Under the pieces are notes generated by a model that made no database searches, was not told where the DNA came from, and saw nothing but the letters and a program-made list of their open reading frames with translations. A stretch of DNA of 7,038 nt from Neisseriales bacterium (GTDB lineage: Bacteria; Pseudomonadota; Gammaproteobacteria; Burkholderiales; UBA11063): NCBI GenBank assembly GCA_008017145.1, contig SSGY01000229.1, forward strand, positions 1 to 7,038, given 5' to 3'. Made by a program: the position numbers and the translations under genes. This document shows, piece by piece, positions 1-5,819 of this stretch. The first letter of the stretch is position 1, and each line of letters starts with the position of its first letter.

Positions 1-96
1 ATTCAGGATTGTTTAAATAATCGTCCGCGAGAGAAATTTGGATTTAAAACTCCAAATGAGATGGTAGCTCAAGAACTTGTTTCTTGGTGCAATTAG
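1..96 (+). CDS. IS30-family transposase, C-terminal fragment
   Basis: Frame 1 is open from the window edge to a TAG at 94-96 and encodes 31 residues. They begin IQDCLNNRPREKFGFKTPNE. The segment LNNRPR..-GFKTPNE is the well-known end of the DDE integrase core in IS30-family transposases (typical form LNxRPRKxLGxKTPxE), where the last catalytic glutamate region is followed by a short tail. The rest of the transposase lies left of the window, so I cannot tell whether the element is intact. The family call rests on recalled motif similarity only. The stop codon overlaps the first codons of the downstream propeller frame, which points to an IS end lying within or just after this tail. Confidence 0.8.
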   Translation: MQDCLNNRPREKFGFKTPNEMVAQELVSWCN

Positions 97-105
97 TTTC
101 TGCGG
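1..105 (+). mobile_element. Right end of an IS30-family insertion sequence (boundary approximate)
   Basis: The transposase tail implies that the right terminal inverted repeat lies near or overlapping the transposase stop, as is usual in IS30 elements. I cannot place the exact end because the left inverted repeat is outside the window, so about 105 is an estimate. The switch from transposase coding to uninterrupted propeller coding in another frame happens between about 84 and 110. Confidence 0.5.
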
Positions 106-1814
106 ATGCATTAGCTGGCAAAAGCTTAAGTTCCACTCTTGGTAACCAACAGTCATTTGTTCTACGTAATTCGGCAACTTTTAATAGTATCCAGATAACA
201 TATTTTGATAATTCAAATTGTACTTCGTTGGCAAATACTGTGACTCTTAATGGTCCGGCTGCCTTATCGCCGGGAACATATACTTCGACAGATCAATCAA
301 ACTATGCTCTTTGTTCTAAATACCCTAGCAATGGATGTCAAGGTTTATTAAGTGACGCTTCGACTTCAATAGCTGGATGGTCAATGCAATATACCTACAC
401 TTATAGTGACGGTAGCAGTTATCAAAGCGTATGTATGAATAATCCTAATAATGTTGCTGGAAATTATGAAGTAGAAGCTGATTATTCTGCTCCCTCTACT
501 CCTGTAGCTTGCACATCAGGGAGTGGTTGTGGTTTTTCTCAAGCTTATCCAGCGTTATGGATGGGGTGGGCAGTCGAATCTGGTGCTACTAATGGAGGTG
601 TTTATGCTTATGGTATTGCTTATGACGAAAATACTAGTTCTTCTGTTTATGTGGTGGGTGGTACTAATACAGCATTAGCTAGTGATTTAACTCAGGCTGG
701 AGATGTTGACTATTTTATTGCCAAATATGATGCTAATACCCATGCTCAACTATGGGTGCGCCAAGTTGGAGCTAGTGGAGGTCATACATCGGGACAGGGT
801 GTAAAAACAGATGCTAGTGGAAATATTTATCTAACTGGATATACAGATGTTGCGATTTCAGGTCAAACATTACAAGGAAGTCAGGACTATTTTATTGCTA
901 AATATGATACGGATGGCAATCTTCTTTGGACACGACAAGTTGGCGCATCCGGTGGCACAACAGAAGGTAACAGTATAAGTACTAGTTTGGATGGTGATGT
1001 ATACATCACTGGTGCCACCGATGTTGGGATTTCAGGTCAGACATTACAGGGTAATCAGGATTATTTTATTGCTAAATACGGCACGAATGGTAATCTTATT
1101 TGGACTCGCGAGGTTGGCGCGTCTGGAGGTACTACCATAGGAAGTGGTATAACTGTTGATCCTACTTTCGATAAAAATGTTTATATTACAGGTAGTACAA
1201 ATCAGGGAATCTCAGGACAATCCTTATCTGGGGACGAAGATTATTTTTTAGCTAAATACACCCCAGATGGTGATCTGGTAGACACCAAGCTGATTGGTGT
1301 ACCAGGTACTAGCAGCAGTGGGCTTGCTATAAAAGCAAATACAAAAACCCCTTCTTGTAGCTATCTTTATGTAACTGGTGATACGAGCAGCAGTGGAGAT
1401 TCTGGGATCTATGGTCAGCAGAATGGTAATACTGATTATTTTATTGCTAAATATGATTATTCCTTAAATTCTCTGTGGGGATTTCAGGTTGGTGCACCAT
1501 CTGGTGACACCACAGGGCTTGGTGTTGATTCTGATGGTGTTTGTAATAGTTACCTAACTGGTTATACTACCGTGGGCCTTTCGGGGCAAACTCAGATCGG
1601 TGAGGAAAACTATTTCATTGCTAAGTATAATAGTGATGGTGTTTTGCAATGGGGTTATCAAGCTGGCGCTTTCAATGGACTTACCGCTGGTTCTGGCATT
1701 TCGACTTCCGCTGGTGGTAATAGCTATATCACTGGCTATAGTAATGTTGGGGTGATGGGGCAAACATTAGTTGGAAGTTATGATTATTTCATTGCTTCAT
1801 ATCCTGGACAATAA
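84..1814 (+). CDS. SBBP-type seven-bladed beta-propeller protein, 5'-truncated by an IS
   Basis: The frame opens at about 60 and has a TTG at 84-86, giving 576 residues; this TTG lies inside the transposase tail and has no convincing ribosome binding site, so it is probably not the native start. There is no signal peptide. Residues 5-155 form an unrecognised Ser/Thr/Asn-rich domain with six cysteines (46, 77, 85, 117, 143, 149), which suggests an extracytoplasmic protein. Residues about 158-573 hold seven units of 58-65 residues. Each runs from a Trp-rich strand (LWTRQVGASGG-like), through a GNxYxTGxT strand and a GISGQTLQG turn, to DYFIAKY. This pattern matches SBBP (beta-propeller) repeats found in bacterial surface or secreted proteins. 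The ligand and role are unknown. The original N-terminus, presumably with a secretion signal, appears to have been lost to the IS, so the gene may be a pseudogene. An intrinsic terminator lies 88 bp after the stop. Confidence 0.8.
   Translation: MVQLVSADALAGKSLSSTLGNQQSFVLRNSATFNSIQITYFDNSNCTSLANTVTLNGPAALSPGTYTSTDQSNYALCSKYPSNGCQGLLSDASTSIAGWSMQYTYTYSDGSSYQSVCMNNPNNVAGNYEVEADYSAPSTPVACTSGSGCGFSQAYPALWMGWAVESGATNGGVYAYGIAYDENTSSSVYVVGGTNTALASDLTQAGDVDYFIAKYDANTHAQLWVRQVGASGGHTSGQGVKTDASGNIYLTGYTDVAISGQTLQGSQDYFIAKYDTDGNLLWTRQVGASGGTTEGNSISTSLDGDVYITGATDVGISGQTLQGNQDYFIAKYGTNGNLIWTREVGASGGTTIGSGITVDPTFDKNVYITGSTNQGISGQSLSGDEDYFLAKYTPDGDLVDTKLIGVPGTSSSGLAIKANTKTPSCSYLYVTGDTSSSGDSGIYGQQNGNTDYFIAKYDYSLNSLWGFQVGAPSGDTTGLGVDSDGVCNSYLTGYTTVGLSGQTQIGEENYFIAKYNSDGVLQWGYQAGAFNGLTAGSGISTSAGGNSYITGYSNVGVMGQTLVGSYDYFIASYPGQ
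555..1802 (+). repeat. Seven tandem beta-propeller blade repeats
   Basis: The DYFIAKY-type anchor begins at 708, 885, 1059, 1239, 1434, 1608 and 1782, with spacings of 177, 174, 180, 195, 174 and 174 bp, all multiples of three. Variants are DYFLAKY (4th), NYFIAKY (6th) and DYFIASY (7th). The first unit starts at the ALWMGW strand near 555. DNA identity between neighbours is high in places: 851-906 and 1025-1080 match at 49 of 56 positions. This is a protein-coding repeat, not a CRISPR array. Confidence 0.85.
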
Positions 1815-1842
1815 ACGTAAAACGATGAAGTCTAGTTCATTA

Positions 1843-1851
1843 TGTTATAAT
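1843..1851 (+). promoter_or_regulatory. Perfect extended -10 promoter element (TGTTATAAT)
   Basis: TG at 1843-1844, one base, then TATAAT at 1846-1851 makes an ideal extended -10 box, predicting a transcription start near 1858. There is no good -35 at 16-18 bp spacing (the 17-bp position reads CGATGA), though extended -10 promoters tolerate this. No reading frame of note follows before the terminator at 1902-1928, so if active it would drive a short untranslated RNA. Confidence 0.4.
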
Positions 1852-1857
1852 TGAGCA

Positions 1858-1928
1858 TAAGCTGTTAGCATGCAACGTGATCGCGATTCTGAAAAAATCT
1901 GAACAGGCTTTAAGTAGCCTGTTTTTTT
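1858..1928 (+). ncRNA. Candidate small RNA (about 70 nt), promoter to terminator
   Basis: The segment lies between a perfect extended -10 box and a strong intrinsic terminator and has no convincing reading frame. It includes the 8-bp palindrome ATCGCGAT (1880-1887) and an A-rich stretch (1892-1897) just before the terminator stem. It matches no RNA family I recognise. The alternative is that it is merely the 3' UTR of the propeller gene with a chance -10 match. No expression evidence is available. Confidence 0.25.
1902..1928 (+). terminator. Rho-independent terminator after the propeller gene
   Basis: AACAGGCT (1902-1909) pairs perfectly with AGCCTGTT (1916-1923) across a 6-nt loop TTAAGT, and the T-run spans 1922-1928. 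This is a textbook intrinsic terminator on the + strand. It ends transcription from the propeller side and insulates pcnB. Confidence 0.85.
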
Positions 1929-1965
1929 ATGAACTGACTGAAATTTAAGCTGTTACGAAATAATC

Positions 1966-1994
1966 TTGTGATATAGTATGCTGACATGTATAAT
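1966..1994 (+). promoter_or_regulatory. Sigma-70 promoter of the pcnB operon
   Basis: TTGTGA (1966-1971, 4 of 6 to TTGACA) and TATAAT (1989-1994, 6 of 6) are separated by exactly 17 bp. The start of transcription would fall near 2001, leaving a short leader of about 17 nt before the ATG at 2018. That leader contains a weak GAG (2008-2010) seven bases before the ATG. Transcription starting here also argues against the upstream TTG at 2006 as the start codon. Confidence 0.65.
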
Positions 1995-2017
1995 AAATTA
2001 TAGATTTGAGATTTTTA

Positions 2018-3388
2018 ATGACTAAACAAATTATTTCTGCACCAAGTATTGGACTTAATCAGACAATGCTTGATCAGGATGCGCTGCAATTAATTAAAAA
2101 ATTGCAGCAACATGGCTTTGCTGCCTATGTAGTAGGTGGCGGTGTGCGTGATTTATTATTGGGGCGCACGCCTAAAGATTTTGATATTGTGACCGATGCG
2201 CTGCCAGAGAAAATTCGACGGATTTTTGGTAAAAATTCAATGATAATCGGGCGACGTTTTAAAATCGTCCATGTCTATTTTGAACATTTGAACGAAGAGC
2301 GTAGTTTGCGGATTGGTAAACCATGCTACGAGCGTCATATTCTCGAAGTATCAACATATCGCAGTAATCAAGTTCATGAGCATGCAGTTAGTGAGCATGG
2401 GCGAATTTTGGTTGATAATAATTATGGTACGATTGATGAAGATGCTTTTCGTCGTGATTTTACGGTGAATGCACTTTACTATGACCCAGTTGCGGAAGTG
2501 GTAATTGATTATCACGATGGTTTGGCGGATATTGAAAAAAGAATTATTCGAATCATTGGTAATCCATATGAGCGTTATATGGAAGATCCGGTACGGGTGC
2601 TTCGCGCAATCCGTTTATCTGAGAAACTTGGCTTAACTATTGATGAGCACACCTATATCAACTTCCGTAATGCTAAGCATTTGTTGATTAATGAACCCAA
2701 AGGGCGTTTATTTGAAGAGATGCTCAAAATTTTGCTTTCGGGTAATGCCTTAAACGTAGTACGTGAATTAGCGGAATTAAATTTACCACGGCGGGTATTC
2801 CCTTTGTTTGATCGCTTGTTTTTCCATAAATCGCATGATGATTTTGCATATAAAGTATTGGAAAAAACTGATTTGCGAATTGCCAGCGGTGAAGATGTTT
2901 CGCTGGTGTTTATTTTAGCTGGTCTGATTTGGTCGGCAATTTATCAAAGTTGGCAACAAGAATTAAAACAGGGCGTTCATGCCAAACAGGCATTGATGGA
3001 TGCAATTGCACGGAATAAAACAGTTATTTTTAATAGTGGTGTTACGCGCAATCTGTACACGGCAATGCGCGATATGTGGATGCTGCAAATTGAATTTGAT
3101 GCACCAAGCGTAGCAAAATTGGATCATTTACTGAATCATAATCGTTTCCGTCAGGCATGGCATTTATTCACCATGCGTAATGACTTCCTTCAAGTTGATC
3201 CGCAGATATTTGCCTGGTGGGATAACTTTATGGCTTCAGCTGATGATGATAAGACTGACTTGATGATTGAATTGGTTGATCTTGCACCAGCAGAACCTAA
3301 GAAAAAAAGCAAGCGACGTAAGTCTAAGCGTAAACGTAACGTTAAAAAAATGCCACAAGTTGGTGAGAATTTAGAATTTGATTTTTAG
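2018..3388 (+). CDS. pcnB: Poly(A) polymerase I
   Basis: PcnB adds 3' poly(A) tails to RNAs and so promotes their decay by exonucleases; it acts in the cytoplasm. From the ATG the protein has 456 residues. The class II nucleotidyltransferase head shows VVGGGVRDLLLGR (38-50) and the metal-binding pair D54/D56 in KDFDIVTD. Then come GRRFKIVHV (78-86), typical of bacterial poly(A) polymerases, RRDFTVNALYYD (145-156), and the RNA-binding motif GNPYERYMEDPVRVLRAIRL (181-200). A highly basic tail (428-444, Lys/Arg-rich) fits PcnB and is absent from CCA-adding enzymes, which are the main alternative. I chose ATG 2018 over the in-frame TTG at 2006 because of the promoter position and the GAG spacing. 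It starts the predicted operon: trmB follows 18 bp after its stop. The usual proteobacterial neighbour folK is not downstream. Confidence 0.92.
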   Translation: MTKQIISAPSIGLNQTMLDQDALQLIKKLQQHGFAAYVVGGGVRDLLLGRTPKDFDIVTDALPEKIRRIFGKNSMIIGRRFKIVHVYFEHLNEERSLRIGKPCYERHILEVSTYRSNQVHEHAVSEHGRILVDNNYGTIDEDAFRRDFTVNALYYDPVAEVVIDYHDGLADIEKRIIRIIGNPYERYMEDPVRVLRAIRLSEKLGLTIDEHTYINFRNAKHLLINEPKGRLFEEMLKILLSGNALNVVRELAELNLPRRVFPLFDRLFFHKSHDDFAYKVLEKTDLRIASGEDVSLVFILAGLIWSAIYQSWQQELKQGVHAKQALMDAIARNKTVIFNSGVTRNLYTAMRDMWMLQIEFDAPSVAKLDHLLNHNRFRQAWHLFTMRNDFLQVDPQIFAWWDNFMASADDDKTDLMIELVDLAPAEPKKKSKRRKSKRKRNVKKMPQVGENLEFDF

Positions 3389-3406
3389 GTTTTGGAATTT
3401 AAAGTA

Positions 3407-4096
3407 ATGGAAAACGAACAAACTTTACATCGTGAAATAAAAAGTTTTGTCTTGCGTCAGGGGAAAATCACCCAAGGGCAACAACGCGCAATTGAAGAGC
3501 TAATGCCTGTTTATGGTTTGCGATATACTGGTGAGAAATTAGATTTAACAAGCGCTTTTGGGCGTGATAATCCTAAGATAGTTGAAATTGGTTTTGGGAT
3601 GGGAAATGCTACTTGGCAAATTGCTCAAAATAATCCTGAAAATGACTATCTGGGTATCGAGGTGCATTTGCCGGGAGTTGGTTCATTGCTAATGCAGATG
3701 CGTGATAATGATGTTCGTAATCTACGAGTGATTCGCCATGATGCGGTTGAAGTTTTGCGCAATATGCTGGCTGATGATTCAATCAGCGGCTTTCATATCT
3801 ATTTTCCTGATCCTTGGCATAAAAAGCGCCATCATAAACGGCGGATTATTCAATCAGAATTCGTTAATCTGCTTTGTCAAAAGCTTAAATCTGGTGGATA
3901 TATTCATTTAGCAACTGATTGGGAAGAGTATGCCACGTGGATGCTCAATATTCTACAATCTAACCCGCAGTTAGCCAATCAATCAACGAGTAGTGATTAC
4001 GTACCGCGCCCTGATTATCGCCCATTAACCAAGTTTGAAAATCGTGGAATGAAACTTGGGCATGGAGTATGGGATTTGATCTTTATCAAGAAATAG
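3407..4096 (+). CDS. trmB: tRNA (guanine-N7-)-methyltransferase
   Basis: TrmB uses S-adenosylmethionine to make 7-methylguanosine at position 46 of the tRNA variable loop. The protein has 229 residues from the ATG, normal for the family. The SAM-binding motif I is VEIGFGMG (59-66), followed by the acidic ribose-binding region YLGIEVH (81-87). The family signature FPDPWHKKRHHKRR (133-146) carries the catalytic Asp135 region and basic tRNA contacts, and the C-terminal TKFENRG (208-214) and LGHGVWDL complete the pattern. ATG 3407 is preferred to the in-frame TTG at 3392: GGA lies upstream (3394-3396), the TTG has no usable ribosome binding site, and homologues begin near this residue. It lies 18 bp after pcnB and 9 bp before the next gene, so the three are probably co-transcribed. 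Confidence 0.95.
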   Translation: MENEQTLHREIKSFVLRQGKITQGQQRAIEELMPVYGLRYTGEKLDLTSAFGRDNPKIVEIGFGMGNATWQIAQNNPENDYLGIEVHLPGVGSLLMQMRDNDVRNLRVIRHDAVEVLRNMLADDSISGFHIYFPDPWHKKRHHKRRIIQSEFVNLLCQKLKSGGYIHLATDWEEYATWMLNILQSNPQLANQSTSSDYVPRPDYRPLTKFENRGMKLGHGVWDLIFIKK

Positions 4097-4105
4097 ATAT
4101 TAGCT

Positions 4106-4387
4106 ATGTCTCTTAATTCCAATGATGATCAATTTGATAAACCGCTATCTATCACAACTCGGCAAGTGGCATTGGGTTTGCTCGCGGTAATCTTAATCAG
4201 TGCGCTGATTGGTTTAATAATCATTAAACGCAGCAGCAATAGTGGGTTAAAAGTTTATTCTGGTCAGTTAAAATCAACCACTCAAGTCATTCGCGGTCGG
4301 CAAACTAGCTCTGCGCCTGAAAACTTTTCTCCCAACATGTCATTTAATTTACCGCAAGCGCCTGCACAATCAATACCTGCAAATTAA
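4106..4387 (+). CDS. Small single-pass membrane protein, function unknown
   Basis: I do not recognise this 93-residue protein. Residues 1-20 are polar and acidic (NDDQFDK), and residues 21-40 form one clear hydrophobic membrane helix (VALGLLAVILISALIGLIII). The remainder is low-complexity and rich in Ser, Gln, Asn and Pro. The helix is followed by KR and further basic residues, so by the positive-inside rule the tail could be cytoplasmic, although the topology is ambiguous. There is no signal-peptidase site or lipobox. It starts 9 bp after trmB with only a weak ribosome binding site, which suggests translation coupled to trmB. Its codon use looks like that of its neighbours, supporting a real gene rather than a chance frame. 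Confidence 0.7.
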   Translation: MSLNSNDDQFDKPLSITTRQVALGLLAVILISALIGLIIIKRSSNSGLKVYSGQLKSTTQVIRGRQTSSAPENFSPNMSFNLPQAPAQSIPAN

Positions 4388-4392
4388 CCTAG

Positions 4393-4407
4393 AAAGCTAA
4401 CAGCTTT
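4393..4407. other. Short hairpin without a T-run
   Basis: AAAGCT (4393-4398) pairs with AGCTTT (4402-4407) across a 3-nt AAC loop, 6 bp after the small membrane-protein stop. Only TTTT at 4405-4408 follows and it is part of the stem, so this is at best a weak terminator or a 3'-end stabiliser of the pcnB-trmB transcript. Confidence 0.35.
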
Positions 4408-4409
4408 TC

Positions 4410-4418
4410 TGCTACAAT
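4410..4418 (+). promoter_or_regulatory. Extended -10 promoter of glpT (TGCTACAAT)
   Basis: TG at 4410-4411, one base, then TACAAT (4413-4418, 5 of 6 to TATAAT) forms an extended -10 box. There is no clear -35 at the expected spacing. A start near 4425 would give a leader of about 28 nt containing the ribosome binding site AGGGA (4442-4446), six bases before the ATG at 4453. It would let glpT be expressed apart from the upstream genes. Confidence 0.4.
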
Positions 4419-4452
4419 AACCCATCAAAGATTAATTTAATAGGGATATTCT

Positions 4453-5778
4453 ATGATTGGGTTTCTCAAGCCAGCTAAATTTGTGACATCACTTCCTGAG
4501 AGTCAAATTGACCCAAGTTATCGTCGATATCGCCTACAATTGTTTCTAACCGCCTATTTGGGCTATATGGCGTATTATTTTGTGCGAAGTACTCTTGCTC
4601 TGGCAAAACCCTATTTTCTCAAAGATGGTTTTACCATGGCGCAAGTCGGTTATCTTGGCTCAGCTTTGGCAGTCACTTATGGCTTGAGTAAATTTATTAT
4701 GGGAAATGTTTCTGACCGAAGTAACCCACGTTATTTTTTAGCATTAGGTTTATTTCTTTCGGCTTTGGTAAACTTGCTTGTGCCAGGAACACTTAGCTTT
4801 AGCGGATTATTTTTGCTGATGCTAATGAATGGTTGGGTTCAGGGGATGGGGTGGCCGCCTTGTGGTCGAATTATGACCCATTGGTTTTCTGATTCTGAAC
4901 GTGGCACCAAGATGTCAATTTGGAATACCGCGCATAATGTAGGTGCTGGGTTATTACCATTGATAGTTGCCATTGGGGTTTGGGCGTTTGGTAGTTGGAG
5001 TGGTTTATTTTATTTACCCGCAATTTGTGCGATTGTTTTTTCAATTTTAGTCTTAATTTTTGGGCGCGACGTGCCACAGTCAGTTGGCTTACCGCCGATT
5101 GAGGTTTATCGCAATGATTATCCATTGGCAGAAGTTGAACATGATTTAGTTGATCGTGAACAAGAAATGACCACCAAACAGATCATGTTTGATTATGTAT
5201 TAAATAATAAAAATGTCTGGTTTATGGCAATTGCCAATGTCTTTGTATATTGTGTGCGTTATGGTGTACTTAACTGGGCACCAACCTATTTAAGTAAAGT
5301 TAAACATTTCAGCAATGTTTATAGCAATATGGGATTTGCGTTCTTTGAATTAGCCGCAATTCCAGGTACAATAATTATCGGGTGGCTATCAGATAAATAT
5401 TTTGCTGGACGACGTTCACCATTGGGGTTTTTATCGATGATAATTATCTTTCTTGGTTTGGTGGTTTATTGGCAATCTAGCAATCAGTGGGTAACAGTAA
5501 TTTCATTGGGGGTAATTGGATTTTCTATCTATGGTCCGGTAATGTTAATTGGGGTTGCCGCACTTGATTTAGTACCTAAAAAAGCTGGTGGAACTGCAGC
5601 TGGATTTACTGGCTTATTTGGTTATTTCTTTGGAACCATGGGTGCAGAAGCATTGATGGGCTATTTAGTACAAAATTATGGTTGGGATAGTGGGTTTATT
5701 ATGCTAATTGCATCAAGTGTATTAGCTGCATTCTTTTTTGCTATTACCTGGAATATTCATAAACGAAATGTAGTGTAA
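4453..5778 (+). CDS. glpT: Glycerol-3-phosphate transporter of the OPA family (MFS)
   Basis: GlpT exchanges external glycerol-3-phosphate for internal phosphate across the inner membrane. The protein has 441 residues (E. coli GlpT is 452), with 12 predicted helices and a hydrophilic central loop at about 205-255. Signature segments are QGMGWPPCGRIMTHWF (130-145), SERGTKMSIWNTAHNVGAG (148-166), VRYGVLNWAPTYL (268-280) and the C-terminal GTAAGFTGLFGY. The E. coli phosphate-contact residues have counterparts here: R45, K80, H161 (H165 in E. coli) and R269. The residue after R45 is Ser, whereas E. coli GlpT has Lys (RKNF), so substrate preference could differ; UhpT- or UhpC-like hexose-phosphate transport is the alternative. 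The ribosome binding site AGGGA and ATG spacing of six bases fix the start. No other glp gene is nearby. Proteins of this type also import fosfomycin. Confidence 0.85.
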   Translation: MIGFLKPAKFVTSLPESQIDPSYRRYRLQLFLTAYLGYMAYYFVRSTLALAKPYFLKDGFTMAQVGYLGSALAVTYGLSKFIMGNVSDRSNPRYFLALGLFLSALVNLLVPGTLSFSGLFLLMLMNGWVQGMGWPPCGRIMTHWFSDSERGTKMSIWNTAHNVGAGLLPLIVAIGVWAFGSWSGLFYLPAICAIVFSILVLIFGRDVPQSVGLPPIEVYRNDYPLAEVEHDLVDREQEMTTKQIMFDYVLNNKNVWFMAIANVFVYCVRYGVLNWAPTYLSKVKHFSNVYSNMGFAFFELAAIPGTIIIGWLSDKYFAGRRSPLGFLSMIIIFLGLVVYWQSSNQWVTVISLGVIGFSIYGPVMLIGVAALDLVPKKAGGTAAGFTGLFGYFFGTMGAEALMGYLVQNYGWDSGFIMLIASSVLAAFFFAITWNIHKRNVV

Positions 5779-5787
5779 TACATTTCG
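5764..5787. other. Perfect 9-bp hairpin with the glpT stop codon in its loop
   Basis: CGAAATGTA (5764-5772) is exactly complementary to TACATTTCG (5779-5787). The 6-nt loop GTGTAA contains the last Val codon and the TAA stop of glpT. No T-run follows, so it is not a classic intrinsic terminator. It could stabilise the glpT mRNA 3' end, modulate read-through into dsbD, or be an operator for an unknown regulator. Confidence 0.6.
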
Positions 5788-5819
5788 AATCTGTTACAGT
5801 ATTATGCATAGGATCTAAG

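Noticed and set aside
1554..1763. A 69-residue open frame on the minus strand
   Set aside because: It is antisense to the propeller repeats, has no recognisable domain, and its openness is explained by the repeat composition.
708..1802. CRISPR-like or noncoding tandem array from the regular 174-bp spacing
   Set aside because: Spacing is always a multiple of three, the frame stays open throughout, and the repeats encode propeller blades; units are far too long for CRISPR.
2006..2017. TTG start adding four residues to PcnB
   Set aside because: The ATG at 2018 has better spacing from GAG, and the promoter at 1966-1994 would start the RNA only about five bases before this TTG.
2018..3388. CCA-adding tRNA nucleotidyltransferase
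   Set aside because: The GRRFKIVHV segment, the 456-residue length and the basic C-terminal tail fit poly(A) polymerase I better.
3392..3406. TTG start adding five residues to TrmB
   Set aside because: Only AGG two bases upstream could serve as a ribosome binding site, which is too close; ATG 3407 fits better.
4871..5125. An 84-residue open frame on the minus strand
   Set aside because: It lies wholly inside the conserved glpT gene on the other strand and its sequence resembles no protein family I know.
5776..5819. A separate promoter for dsbD
   Set aside because: TATTAT at 5800-5805 resembles a -10 box but has no -35 at 16-18 bp and lies close to the start codon; the evidence is too weak to annotate.
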